DNA of 64,000 nt from Microtetraspora fusca (GTDB lineage Bacteria > Actinomycetota > Actinomycetes > Streptosporangiales > Streptosporangiaceae). The notes under the pieces are model-generated. The model ran no database searches and was not told where the DNA came from. It saw only the letters and a program-made list of their open reading frames with translations. Positions within the stretch are counted from its first letter, which is position 1. Each line of letters begins with the position of its first letter. This document shows positions 41,350 to 51,064 of the stretch, piece after piece. The position numbers and the translations under genes are program-made. The stretch spans positions 62,001 to 126,000 of the forward strand of contig NZ_BBYK01000038.1 of NCBI RefSeq assembly GCF_001570365.1, written 5' to 3'.

Positions 41350-42408
41350 GTGGACGGAGCCGCACGCGTGCTCGCCTCCGCCTGCCGTCCGGCGCTCGCG
41401 CTCGCCCTGGCCGCCACCGCCGCCTGCTCGGCGGCCGCGCCGGCCCCCTCACCCAGCCCGGTCGCCGCCACCGCGAGCGCGTCGCCCTCGGCGAGCCGCC
41501 CGCCGGCCTCGCCCGCCGTGACGCTGGCGGAGGCCCGCAGCGCGCTGGACACCTTCCTCGCGACCGACGACGTCGTACGCGCCGGCCGGGCGCAGCGCTG
41601 GACGCTCCAGCTCTATCGGGACGGCCAGCGCCCGATCACGATCGCCCAGTTCCACTCCTCCGGCGGGAAGCCGCCCCGCTACACCTGGGGCAAACGCACC
41701 CTGCTGGTGCCCCGGCTGCCCGCCAAGGCGTCCCACCAGTGGTTCGCCGCGACCGCGGAGCGCCGGGACTCCTCCGGGCAGGTCAGGACCGCCCTGCTGA
41801 CGTTCGTACGGCAGAACGCCGAGTCGGCGTGGCAGAACAGCTTCCAATCCCTGCTGTACAAGGACGAGAAGGCCCCCGAGGTGGCCCTCGACGCGGACGG
41901 CTACGCCGCCCCCCTCGAGTCCCGCGACCAGAGTGTGGCGATCAGCCCGAACCTGATGGGCCCGCTGCACGCCACGATCGCCGAGGAGGGCAAGGACGGC
42001 TTCGCCTCCGGCCTGATCGCACCCGGCCCACAGACCACCGGGTACGCCACCGATATCAAGAACCGGCGGGAGAAGGCGCGCCAGGCCGACTGCATGAACT
42101 TCGACTCGCTGTTCGCCGCGGCAGTGGACTACCCGGTCTTCGCGCTGCGCACGAAGGACGGCGGCGGCCTCATCCTCTACACGCTGCTCCGGACGAGCAC
42201 GTGGTCACCCGTGCTGAGCTGCGGGTACGGCCGGCCGCTCGCCATACCGAAGGACGCCCGCTGGGACCTGAGCAACCCGGTGGTGCGCAGGGAGCGGCGG
42301 ATCATCGAGACGCAGCAGTACGCGAGCGCGGTGCCGCCCAGGAGCTCCACCGCGCCCGCGCACGTCATCGGGTACGACGGCCGGGTGACCAAGGCCACGA
42401 CCCGCTGA
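41350..42408 (+). CDS. Putative exported lipoprotein of unknown function
   Basis: A 352-residue protein. The N-terminus RPALALALAATAACSAAAPAP is a signal peptide with a possible, non-canonical lipobox Cys, followed by a Pro/Ser/Ala linker. The rest is a globular domain of about 290 residues with LDTFLATDDVVRAGRAQRW and YTLLRTSTWSPVLSCGYGRP. I recognise no catalytic motif. The GTG at 41350 follows GAGGAGG five bases upstream and is preferred over the in-frame upstream start at 41260. It is convergent with the glutamate dehydrogenase gene (18-base gap). Confidence 0.78.
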   Translation: MDGAARVLASACRPALALALAATAACSAAAPAPSPSPVAATASASPSASRPPASPAVTLAEARSALDTFLATDDVVRAGRAQRWTLQLYRDGQRPITIAQFHSSGGKPPRYTWGKRTLLVPRLPAKASHQWFAATAERRDSSGQVRTALLTFVRQNAESAWQNSFQSLLYKDEKAPEVALDADGYAAPLESRDQSVAISPNLMGPLHATIAEEGKDGFASGLIAPGPQTTGYATDIKNRREKARQADCMNFDSLFAAAVDYPVFALRTKDGGGLILYTLLRTSTWSPVLSCGYGRPLAIPKDARWDLSNPVVRRERRIIETQQYASAVPPRSSTAPAHVIGYDGRVTKATTR

Positions 42409-42426
42409 CCTCGGTCACCCCGCGCC

Positions 42427-45400
42427 TCACTCGTCCGTGTGCGGCAGGTTGCTGGACGTGACCAGGGTGCGCACCGCCCGCAGCGCCACCGACAGGGTGG
42501 CGAGGTCGAAGTGGTCGCTCTCCCAGATCTCGGACAGCGTCTGCCTGGCCCGTCCGACGGCCGCCTCGTTCGCCTCCGACCAGCGGGCCAGCCGCTCCTC
42601 GGGGGACAGCCCCGACTCGCTGCGCAGCAGCACCTCCCTGGTGAGGGTGGCGTGCGCGGCGTACAGGTCGTCGCGGAGCGCGGAACGCGCCATCGAGTTC
42701 CACCGGTTGTCCCGGGGCAGCGCGATGACCCGCTCCCTGAGCCGGGCGAGCTGCAGGCGGTCGGCCAGGTCGAAGTACACCTCGGCGACCTCGTGCAGCG
42801 GCAGCCCGGTCAGCGCGGCGATCTCGACCAGGTCGAACGTGGAGTACGCGGGCACCATCGCGGCGACCCGCTCGGCCAGCTCGTCCGGCACACCGCGCGC
42901 CACGAAGCCGTCCCTGCGCTCCTCGTACGCGGCCAGGTCGAGGCCGGTGAGCAGCTTGGGCAGGTGCGGCAGCAGCGCGCTCGCGCCGTCGGCGAAGAAC
43001 CGGGCGGTCGTCGCGAGGTCGAGCGGCGGCCTCCGGTTGCCGAGCAGCCAGCGGGTGCCGCGCTCGGACAGCTTGCGCCCTTCGAGCAGCATCGCGATCC
43101 GGGTCGCGGTGTCCACCTCGTTGTCCAGCGCCTCGACCTGGCTGGTGAGGCTCGGCAGGTCGAAGACCTCGCGGGCGACGAGGTAGGCCCGGACGATGTC
43201 CGGCGTGGACGCGCCGGTCTCCTCGCCGAAACGGAACACGAAGCTCGTCCCGCCGAAGTTGACCACGTCGTTCACGACCCGTGTCGTGATGATCTCCCGG
43301 CGGAGCGGGTGCGCGTCCATGGAGCCCTGGTACCGGTCCTGCAGCGCGGACGGGAAGTACGACACCAGCCACGGAGCGAGGTAGGGGTCGTCGGGCAGGT
43401 CGGAGGCGAGCAGCTCGGCGTCCGCCACGAGCTTGGTGTAGGCGAGCAGCACCGAGAACTCGGGCTGGGTGAGCCCGAGGCCGGCCTGCCGCCGCTCGGC
43501 CAGGACCTTGTCCGAGGGGAGGTGCTCCAGATCGCGGTTGACCAGCCCGGCTCGCTCCAGCTTCCGCAGGTAGCGAGCGTGGATGTGCAGCATGTCGGGC
43601 GCCTGGGCGCGGGCCGCGGCGAGCACGACGTTCTGCGCGTAGTTGTCGCGCAGCACCAGCTCGCCGACCTCGCCGGTCATGTCCAGGAAGAGCTCGTCGC
43701 GCTGCCGGTCGGCCAGATCGCCCTCGCGGACGGCCTGGTCGAGCAGGATCTTGATGTTCACCTCGTGGTCCGAGGTGTCCACACCGGCGGAGTTGTCGAT
43801 GAAGTCGGTGTTGATCAACCCGCCGTTCAGGGCGAACTCGATCCGGCCGAGCTGGGTGAAGCCGAGGTTGCCGCCCTCGCCGACGACCTTGCAGCGCAGG
43901 TCGGCGCCGTTGACGCGCAGGCCGTCGTTGGCCTTGTCGCCGACGTCCGCGTGGCTCTCCGACGCGGCCTTGACGTACGTGCCGATGCCGCCGTTCCAGA
44001 GGAGGTCGACGGGGGCCCTGAGTATCGCGCTGATCAGCTCGTTGGGCGCGAGGGCGGTGACGCCCTCGGGGATGCCCAGCACGACCCGCATCTGCGGCGA
44101 GATCGGGATCGACTTGGCGGTGCGCGGCCAGACGCCGCCGCCCGCCGAGATCAGCGAGGAGTCGTAGTCGGCCCAGGAGCTGCGCGGCAGCCCGAACAGC
44201 CGGCGGCGCTCGACGTAGCTCGTCGCCGAGTCGGGCGACGGGTCCACGAAGACGTGCCGGTGGTCGAAGGCCGCCACCAGCCGGATGTGCTCCGACAGGA
44301 GCATGCCGTTGCCGAAGACGTCGCCCGACATGTCGCCGACGCCGACGACGGTGAAGTCGGTGGTCTGGACGTCCACGCCCAGGCCCCGGAAGTGGTACTT
44401 GACCGACTCCCAGGCGCCCCGCGCGGTGATGCCCATGGCCTTGTGGTCGTAGCCCACGGAGCCGCCGGAGGCGAAAGCGTCGCCGAGCCAGAAGCCGTAC
44501 TCCTTGGCCACCCCGTTGGCGATGTCGGAGAACGACGCGGTGCCCTTGTCGGCGGCGACCACGAGGTAGGTGTCGTCGCCGTCGTGCCGCACGACGTCCG
44601 GCGGCGGGACGACCTCGCCGTTCACCAGGTTGTCGGTGATGTCCAGCAGGCCGGAGATGAACTGCCGGTAGCAGGCGATGCCCTCGGCCAGCACCTCGTC
44701 CCTGCCGCCCGCGGGCGGGTGCTTCACGACGAACCCGCCCTTGGACCCGGTGGGCACGATGACGGTGTTCTTCACCATCTGGGCCTTGACCAGGCCGAGG
44801 ATCTCGGTGCGGAAGTCCTCCATGCGGTCGGACCAGCGCAGGCCGCCGCGGGCGACCTTCCCGAACCTGAGGTGGACGCCCTCGACACGCGGCGAGTAGA
44901 CGAAGATCTCGTACTTGGGGCGCGGCAGCGGCAGCACGCTGATCGCGTGCGGGTCGAACTTGAGCGAGATGTACGGCTTGCGCCCGCCGCCCTCGGCCCT
45001 CTGGTAGAAGTTCGTCCGCAGGGTGGCCGCGATCATCTCCCGGTAGGCCCGCAGGATGCGGTCCTCGTCGAGCGAGGCGACCTCGTCGAGGGAGGCGAGG
45101 ATCTCCTCATTGAGCGCGTCGCACAGCTCCGACCGGACCTCCTCCGAACGCCCGGGCGCGAGCCGCGCCTCGAAGAACCGCACGAGCAGCCGGGCCAGCC
45201 GGACGTTGCCGAGCAGCACCTTCTCGATGTAGTCCTGGCTGAACGTGGTGCCCGCCTGGCGCAGGTACTTGGCGTACGCGCGCAGGATCTCGGCCTGCTC
45301 CCAGGTGAGGCCGCCGGCCAGCACGAGCGCGTTGAAGCCGTCGTTCTCGACCTCGCCGCGCCACAGGGCCGCGAAGGCGTCGTGGAACAGCCGCTTGACG

Positions 45401-47394
45401 TCGTTCCTGTCGACCTCGCCCGAGGGGGTGTAGCGCAGGCCGAAGTCGTAGATCCAGGCGTCCTTGACCGCGTCGCCGTCCCGCCTGATCTCGTACGGCC
45501 GCTCGTCCACGACCTCGACGCCCATGCGCTGCAGCAGCGGCAGGGCGTGCGACAGCGAGATGTGCGCGCCGATCCGGTAGATCTTGAAACGCCGCTCGCC
45601 CTCGGCCGCGCCGTACGGCTCGTAGAGGTTCATCCCGATGTCGCCGGTCTCGTCCTCGCGAAGCTCCTCCAGCCGCTTCAGGTCGGTGACGGCGGTACGT
45701 GCCGGGAAGTCGGCCTTGTAGCCCTCAGGGAAGGCGTTGGTGTACCGGGAGACGAGGGCGGGGCTCTCCTCGGGGGAGCACAGCCCGGTGATGGCGTCGA
45801 CCAGGTCCTCGTCCCAGGAACGGGTGGCGGCGGCGAGCCGCGCCTCCAGCTCCTCGACGTCGACCGGCACCTCGGCCAGCGACTTGCCGCGCTCGCCGCG
45901 GATCACCACGTGCAGGCGGGCCAGCGGCTGCTCGCCGATCATGGTGCTGTAGTCGAGCGAGGAGCCGCCGAGCGTCTTGAGCAGGATCTCCTGCATCCGG
46001 AGCCGGATCTTGGTGGTGTACCGGTCGCGGGGGAGGTAGATCAGGCAGGAGATGTAGCGGCCGTAGTCGTCCCTGCGCAGGAACAGCTTGACCTGCTTGC
46101 GCTCGCGCAGCCGGAGCACGCCGAGCGCGATCGGCAGCAGCTCGTCCGCCGGGATCTGGAAGAGCTCGGCCCGGGGGTAGGTCTCCAGGATCTCCTTCAG
46201 ATCCTGACCGTCGTGGCTGTCGGCGGGCAGCTCGACCCGGTCGAGCACGTCGGCGAGCTTGCGCCCCAGCACGGGGATCCGCGTGATCGACTCGTTGTAC
46301 GCGTCGTGGGTGAACAGGCCGAGGAAGCGGCGCTCGCCGATCACCTCGCCCTGCGGCGAGAAGAGCTTGACGCCGATGTAGTCGAGGTAGGCCGGGCGGT
46401 GCACGGTGGCGCGGCTGTTGGCCTTGGTGACGATCATGAGCTGCTTCTCGCGGGCCTTGGCGCGCACCTTTGGCGGCAGCGCGGCGAAGCTCTCCGAGCC
46501 CGCTTTGTCGGCGCGCAGGATGCCGAGGCCGGTGCCGGGGATGGCGCGCAGCGCGTCGCCCTCCTCCGTCTGCTCCAGGCGGTACTCGCGGGAGCCGAGG
46601 AAGATGAAGTGGTCGTCGGCCAGCCAGCGGAGCAGCTCGACGCCGTCCGCGATCTCGGCGGCGGCGAGCGGCGGCGGGTCGGCGGCGACGTCCTCCGCCG
46701 TGTTGACGGCCAGCGCCCGCATCTTGGGGAAGTCCTCGCCGGCCTGGCGGACGTCCTGCAGGACCCGCTGCAGGTCGGACTCCAGCTCCTTGAGCGCGGC
46801 GGGGTCGGTCTGCCGGTCGATCTCGATGTGCATCCACGACTCGGGCAGGACCTGGCCGGCGGCCTCGTCCTGGCCGGAGCCGAGCATCGCGCCGGCCATG
46901 TCCCGGCGGACGCGCATCTGCGGGTGGACGAGGAGGTGGATGCCGATGTGGTGCCGGTCGAGCTCCATCATCACCGAGTCGACCAGGAACGACATGTCGT
47001 CGGTGACGATCTGGATCACGGAGTGGCCGGGGTCCCAGCCACACTCGTCCATGGTCGGTGTGTAGGCGCTGACCAGCGCCCTGCCCTGGGGCCGGTTCCG
47101 GGCGAGGTCCCGGTGGGCCATGGCCGGGCCGTACACGTCCACGGGGTCGCGGTCGGCCAGGTCCTCAAGGGGGACGAGGCGATAGTAGTCACGGAGGAAG
47201 GCGAGGATGTCCCCGCCCGAGGAGGCTTCCGGGGCGGGTGCGCACTTCTCGGCGGCGGCGCGGAGCAGTCTGTCCAGCGCCTCCTCCGGTTCGCGCCCCG
47301 TCCGAGTTCCGTCAGGTTCCGGCTCCGTCTGGGCCGATTCCGATCCGCGCGCCGTTCCCGGTTCGCGCCGGCTCCCCGCCGTCTCGAGCGGCAT
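42427..47394 (-). CDS. gdh: NAD-specific glutamate dehydrogenase, large type
   Basis: A 1655-residue enzyme of the large L-GDH class known from Streptomyces, interconverting glutamate and 2-oxoglutarate with NAD. An N-terminal regulatory half (about residues 1-800) with ACT-like segments (IQIVTDDMSFLVDSVMMEL) precedes the catalytic GDH domain. That domain has GGLRWSDRMEDFRTEILGL, then VKAQMVKNTVIVPTGSKGGF with the catalytic Lys, and GDMSGDVFGNGMLLS. I choose the ATG at 47394; the upstream ATG at 47457 has no ribosome site. A long C-terminal helical part follows. The antisense strand is open for over 5 kb but has no gene. Confidence 0.95.
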   Translation of the reverse strand: MPLETAGSRREPGTARGSESAQTEPEPDGTRTGREPEEALDRLLRAAAEKCAPAPEASSGGDILAFLRDYYRLVPLEDLADRDPVDVYGPAMAHRDLARNRPQGRALVSAYTPTMDECGWDPGHSVIQIVTDDMSFLVDSVMMELDRHHIGIHLLVHPQMRVRRDMAGAMLGSGQDEAAGQVLPESWMHIEIDRQTDPAALKELESDLQRVLQDVRQAGEDFPKMRALAVNTAEDVAADPPPLAAAEIADGVELLRWLADDHFIFLGSREYRLEQTEEGDALRAIPGTGLGILRADKAGSESFAALPPKVRAKAREKQLMIVTKANSRATVHRPAYLDYIGVKLFSPQGEVIGERRFLGLFTHDAYNESITRIPVLGRKLADVLDRVELPADSHDGQDLKEILETYPRAELFQIPADELLPIALGVLRLRERKQVKLFLRRDDYGRYISCLIYLPRDRYTTKIRLRMQEILLKTLGGSSLDYSTMIGEQPLARLHVVIRGERGKSLAEVPVDVEELEARLAAATRSWDEDLVDAITGLCSPEESPALVSRYTNAFPEGYKADFPARTAVTDLKRLEELREDETGDIGMNLYEPYGAAEGERRFKIYRIGAHISLSHALPLLQRMGVEVVDERPYEIRRDGDAVKDAWIYDFGLRYTPSGEVDRNDVKRLFHDAFAALWRGEVENDGFNALVLAGGLTWEQAEILRAYAKYLRQAGTTFSQDYIEKVLLGNVRLARLLVRFFEARLAPGRSEEVRSELCDALNEEILASLDEVASLDEDRILRAYREMIAATLRTNFYQRAEGGGRKPYISLKFDPHAISVLPLPRPKYEIFVYSPRVEGVHLRFGKVARGGLRWSDRMEDFRTEILGLVKAQMVKNTVIVPTGSKGGFVVKHPPAGGRDEVLAEGIACYRQFISGLLDITDNLVNGEVVPPPDVVRHDGDDTYLVVAADKGTASFSDIANGVAKEYGFWLGDAFASGGSVGYDHKAMGITARGAWESVKYHFRGLGVDVQTTDFTVVGVGDMSGDVFGNGMLLSEHIRLVAAFDHRHVFVDPSPDSATSYVERRRLFGLPRSSWADYDSSLISAGGGVWPRTAKSIPISPQMRVVLGIPEGVTALAPNELISAILRAPVDLLWNGGIGTYVKAASESHADVGDKANDGLRVNGADLRCKVVGEGGNLGFTQLGRIEFALNGGLINTDFIDNSAGVDTSDHEVNIKILLDQAVREGDLADRQRDELFLDMTGEVGELVLRDNYAQNVVLAAARAQAPDMLHIHARYLRKLERAGLVNRDLEHLPSDKVLAERRQAGLGLTQPEFSVLLAYTKLVADAELLASDLPDDPYLAPWLVSYFPSALQDRYQGSMDAHPLRREIITTRVVNDVVNFGGTSFVFRFGEETGASTPDIVRAYLVAREVFDLPSLTSQVEALDNEVDTATRIAMLLEGRKLSERGTRWLLGNRRPPLDLATTARFFADGASALLPHLPKLLTGLDLAAYEERRDGFVARGVPDELAERVAAMVPAYSTFDLVEIAALTGLPLHEVAEVYFDLADRLQLARLRERVIALPRDNRWNSMARSALRDDLYAAHATLTREVLLRSESGLSPEERLARWSEANEAAVGRARQTLSEIWESDHFDLATLSVALRAVRTLVTSSNLPHTDE

Positions 47395-47890
47395 CTCGCT
47401 ACTCACTCCTTTGTGAGGTACTGGATATTCGTTGCGGTCCTGGTGGTACTGCCCCATGACAAGGCGATCGGTCCGCGAAAGGGGGAATCATGTGTGGTCG
47501 GCACCCGCTGTCGGGATTCCGATGACCTCAGCGGAGGGTCCATGACCTCGTGATAAGAGGCGGACCGGTCACGCCGGAAGAGGACGGTACGACCAGCATC
47601 CCACAGCGCGGGGCGCAGCCCCCGCGACGCGACCGACGCGTCCCCGACATGTCATCTCTCCTCAGGTGCCCGTCTCGTCCCCCGATCCCCATTGACCGGG
47701 GGCTCCACGCCACCCACGTTCCCGATACCACCTCAGAACGCCACACACGTCAACTCAGCCGCCGCCGGTCGGATTCCATACGGTGCCGGGATTTCACGCG
47801 AGCCGATACGGCGCGGTGACCGGAATGTGACCAAACCATCATCGGTCTCGGGACGTCTCACGAGGGAGATCAAACCTCGGGGAGTGAACC
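47395..47890. other. Divergent intergenic region between gdh and the flavin oxidase gene
   Basis: About 500 bases with no credible gene. A hairpin CCCCCG...CGGGGG occurs around 47677-47700, and an SD-like GGGGAG precedes the oxidase ATG. The gdh side carries AAAGGAG near the chosen start. Promoters for both genes must lie here, but I cannot single out a convincing -35/-10 pair. The length suggests regulator sites for nitrogen control of gdh, which is inference. Confidence 0.4.
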
Positions 47891-49366
47891 ATGATCGATC
47901 GGCGTGCCTTCCTCCGCGTGTCGGCGCTGGCGGGAACGGCGCTCGCGTCGGGCGCGGCCCTCGCCTCCGGCACGCCCGCGTGGGCCGGTCCGCGCCCGGC
48001 GGACTGGTCGGCGCTCGGCCGCGGGCTCGGCGGGCGGCTCATCCGCCCCGGCGACGCCTCCTACGACTCCGCGCGCAAGGTGTTCAACACCGCGTTCGAC
48101 GGGACGCGTCCGGCCGCCGTGGCGTACTGCCGGACGGCGGCGGACGTGACCGAGTGCCTGGCCTTCGCCCGCAAGTACGGCGTGGCGGTGACCTCGAGGT
48201 CGGGCGGCCACAGCTACGCGGGCTGGTCCACCGGCCCCGGGCTGGTCGTCGACGTGTCGCCGATGAACGCGGTCAGCTACTCGGGCGGCCGGGCGACGGT
48301 CGGCGCGGGCGCCCGACTGGTGGATGTCTACTCCCGGCTCGGCGCGCACGGCGTGAGCATCCCCGCCGGGTCCTGCCCGACGGTCGGCGTCGCCGGGCTG
48401 ACGCTGGGCGGCGGCATCGGCGTGGTCTCCCGCAAGTACGGCCTGACCTGTGACGTGCTGGAGTCGGCGCGGATCGTGACCGCCGACGGGCGGGTCGTCA
48501 CCTGCTCCGCCACCGAGCACCCCGACCTCTACTGGGCGTCGCGGGGAGGCGGCGGGGGCAACTTCGGCGTGGCGACGTCCTTCACGTTCCGGACCCACGC
48601 CACCCGCGACGTCACCGTGTTCTTCCTGCACTGGCCGTGGAAGAAGGCGGCCGCGGCCGTCCGGGCCTGGCAGGCGTGGGCGCCGTACGCGCCGGACGCG
48701 ATGTGGTCCAACCTGCACCTCAACCACGACCCCTCGCTCGACGTGCAGATCGGCGGGCTCTACGTGGGCGACCGGGCGGGCTGCGAGCGCCTGCTCGCCG
48801 ATCTCGTCCGGCGGGTGGGGTCGGACCCGTCCAGCCGGTGGATCTCCCCCTCGTCGTACGGCCACGCCATGATGATCATGGCGGGCTGCTCGACGATGAC
48901 GGTGTCGCAGTGTCACCGCCCCGGCTCTCTGCCGGGCCAGACCTCGGACGGCCGGCTGGTGCGCGACGCGTTCTCCGCCAAGTCACACATGGCGTACGCG
49001 CCCCTGCCGGCGGCGGGGATCACCGCGCTGCTCGGGCAGGTGGCCGCCTCCGGGCGGCACTCCGTGCTGCTCGACGCCCTCGGCGGCGCGGTCGGCCGGA
49101 TCGCGCCCGACGGGACCGCGTTCCCGCACCGCCGGGCCCTGTTCAGCGTGCAGTACTACGCCCATCAGGCCGGGGGCGCCGCCTGGACCAGGGCGACGCA
49201 CGCGGCGATGCGCCCCCACTTCGGCGACCACGCGTACGTGAACTACATCGACCCCGAGCTGACGGGCTGGCGGCGGCAGTACTACGGGGCCAACGCCGAG
49301 CGGCTGGCCCGGGTCAAGGCCGCCTACGACCCGGACCGCCTGTTCCGCCTCCCCCAGGGTGTCTGA
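47891..49366 (+). CDS. Tat-exported BBE-type FAD oxidase with bicovalent flavin
   Basis: A 491-residue oxidase of the berberine-bridge/glucooligosaccharide oxidase group. The start MIDRRAFLRVSALAGTALAS is a twin-arginine signal. His107 in SGGHSYAGWST and Cys162 in PAGSCPTVGVAGLTLGGGIG are the two residues that bind FAD covalently in this group. The C-terminal BBE motif is YYGANAERLARVKAAYDPD. It should oxidise a sugar or secondary metabolite outside the membrane, producing hydrogen peroxide; the substrate is not visible. The ATG at 47891 follows GGGGAG. It converges with the ABC permease. Confidence 0.88.
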   Translation: MIDRRAFLRVSALAGTALASGAALASGTPAWAGPRPADWSALGRGLGGRLIRPGDASYDSARKVFNTAFDGTRPAAVAYCRTAADVTECLAFARKYGVAVTSRSGGHSYAGWSTGPGLVVDVSPMNAVSYSGGRATVGAGARLVDVYSRLGAHGVSIPAGSCPTVGVAGLTLGGGIGVVSRKYGLTCDVLESARIVTADGRVVTCSATEHPDLYWASRGGGGGNFGVATSFTFRTHATRDVTVFFLHWPWKKAAAAVRAWQAWAPYAPDAMWSNLHLNHDPSLDVQIGGLYVGDRAGCERLLADLVRRVGSDPSSRWISPSSYGHAMMIMAGCSTMTVSQCHRPGSLPGQTSDGRLVRDAFSAKSHMAYAPLPAAGITALLGQVAASGRHSVLLDALGGAVGRIAPDGTAFPHRRALFSVQYYAHQAGGAAWTRATHAAMRPHFGDHAYVNYIDPELTGWRRQYYGANAERLARVKAAYDPDRLFRLPQGV

Positions 49367-49375
49367 GAGGTCCGG

Positions 49376-50179
49376 TCACGCGTCACGGCGGCGGAACAGC
49401 ACCGCCGCCACGGCGAGGGGCGCCACGACGTACGCCGCGAGCGCGACCGCCGCCCAGGCGGGCGGCAGGACGGGGATCCGGGCCCACGGCCCGACCACCA
49501 CCTCCTCGGACCGCCACCCCAGCGAGCCCGCGATCTGGTCCGGCAGGTTGGGCAGCATGACCGCCGACAAACGCGTCCCCCAGGGCGCGGGCAGGTAGGT
49601 GATCCCGGCCGGGATCACGAACAGCAGCGCGACGACCGACACGATGGCCCCGGCCGTGGACCGCGTCGCCACCCCGAAGGCCAGCCCGACCATCGCGCAC
49701 ACCGCCACGGAGAGCCCCAGCAGGAGGAGCTGCGGCGCCTGCTGGGCGACCGACGCGCCGTGGTCGGGGATGGGCCGGTCGCCGACGAGCGCCCGGGTGA
49801 CGAGGAAGGTCGCGAACACGGCCGCCTGACCGGCCGCCAGCGCGACGGCGGCCACCGCCGCCGCCTTGGCCGCCAGCAGCGTGCCCCGCGCGGGCACGGC
49901 GACGAGGCTGGACCTGATGGTGCCGTGCGCGTACTCCGAGGTGATCGTCAGCACGCCCAGCACGCCCAGGGCGAGCTGGACCATCGGCAGCATGTACTCC
50001 TCCATCGGGATCACGCGGAACTTCTCCCGCCGATCCAGGGGCAGCCCGTCGAACGCCGCCATCCCCTGCCAGACGAACAGGGCGCCGATGACCACCGCGA
50101 GGGCGACCACCGCGAGGACGACGTACGTCGAGCGGACCGAGCGGATCTTCAGCCATTCCGACGACAGGGAGGCGATCAT
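49376..50179 (-). CDS. ABC transporter permease (ABC-2 type)
   Basis: A 267-residue membrane protein with six hydrophobic segments. It starts MIASLSSEWLKIRSVRST, the usual opening of actinomycete ABC-2 permeases, followed by VLTITSEYAHGTIRSSLVAVP and a conserved C-terminal ALAAYVVAPLAVAAVLF. The ATG at 50179 overlaps the ATPase stop (ATGA), so the two form an exporter pair. The cargo is unknown, perhaps a lipid or antibiotic. It converges with the flavin oxidase (9-base gap). Confidence 0.87.
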   Translation of the reverse strand: MIASLSSEWLKIRSVRSTYVVLAVVALAVVIGALFVWQGMAAFDGLPLDRREKFRVIPMEEYMLPMVQLALGVLGVLTITSEYAHGTIRSSLVAVPARGTLLAAKAAAVAAVALAAGQAAVFATFLVTRALVGDRPIPDHGASVAQQAPQLLLLGLSVAVCAMVGLAFGVATRSTAGAIVSVVALLFVIPAGITYLPAPWGTRLSAVMLPNLPDQIAGSLGWRSEEVVVGPWARIPVLPPAWAAVALAAYVVAPLAVAAVLFRRRDA

Positions 50180-50904
50180 CGGGCCGCTCCGTGCTCCACG
50201 CTGCCCGCGGTCAGCCGCAGGTAGGCGTCCTCCAGCGACTCGCCGTCGGGCACGAGGTCGCGCATGTGGCAGTCCGCGATCAGCCGCCCCCGGCCGATGA
50301 TCACGAGGTGGTCGGCGGTGAGCGCCATCTCGCTCATCAGGTGGCTGGACAGCAGCACGGTGCGCCCCTCGGCGGCGAGCGAGCGCATCAGCTCGCGGAT
50401 CCAGCGCACGCCCTCCGGGTCCAGGCCGTTGACCGGCTCGTCCAGCATCAGCACGGCGGGGTCGCCGAGCAGCGCGGCGGCGATCCCGAGGCGCTGCTTC
50501 ATGCCGAGGGAGAACGTCCCGGCCCGCTTTCTGGCCACGCCCGCCAGCCCGACCGACTCCAGCAGCGCGGCCACCCGTCGCGGTCCGATCCCGTTCGTCC
50601 GGGCCAGCGTGAGCAGGTGGTCGTACGCGCTGCGCCCGGGATGCACCGCGCTCGCGTCGAGAAGCGCGCCCACCTGCTGGAGCGGGCGGCGCATCGCCGC
50701 GTAGCGCCGGCCGCCGATCAGCCCCTCCCCCGAGGTCGGCGCGTCGAGGCCGAGGACGATCCGCATGGTCGTCGACTTCCCGGCCCCGTTCGGGCCGAGG
50801 AATCCGGTGACCTGCCCCGGCCTCACCTGGAAGGACAGCCCGTCCACGGCGACGGTGCTCCCATAGCGCTTGACGAGGTCTCTCACTTCGATCATGTCCG
50901 TCAC
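50176..50904 (-). CDS. ABC transporter ATP-binding protein
   Basis: A 242-residue ATPase: Walker A GPNGAGKST, a shortened signature FSLGMKQRLGIA, Walker B VLMLDEPVNGLDPEG, switch LLSSHLMSEM. It powers the adjacent permease. The GTG at 50904 and the ATG at 50895 are both possible starts. It diverges from the two-component system, which may control it; NarL-type systems next to such exporters often respond to envelope stress or antibiotics. Confidence 0.88.
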   Translation of the reverse strand: MTDMIEVRDLVKRYGSTVAVDGLSFQVRPGQVTGFLGPNGAGKSTTMRIVLGLDAPTSGEGLIGGRRYAAMRRPLQQVGALLDASAVHPGRSAYDHLLTLARTNGIGPRRVAALLESVGLAGVARKRAGTFSLGMKQRLGIAAALLGDPAVLMLDEPVNGLDPEGVRWIRELMRSLAAEGRTVLLSSHLMSEMALTADHLVIIGRGRLIADCHMRDLVPDGESLEDAYLRLTAGSVEHGAAR

Positions 50905-51064
50905 GATCCCGCGCGGTGTCCGTCCGGCACATCGCGCCGGGGCGGGATTTCCCGGGTCGGCCGCCGCTCCGACACCGTCGTACGGACCCGGCCGGGTGTC
51001 AGACCAGGGGATGACGGCCTCCGGGCGGAGGCGCGGCCGGAGCCCGGCGGGTACGGTCGGCCGG

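Noticed and set aside
42439-47553. A 1700-codon open frame on the strand opposite gdh
   Set aside because: It mirrors the glutamate dehydrogenase codons; composition is Arg/Gly/Val/Asp-rich with no domain. High-GC third-position bias opens such antisense frames.
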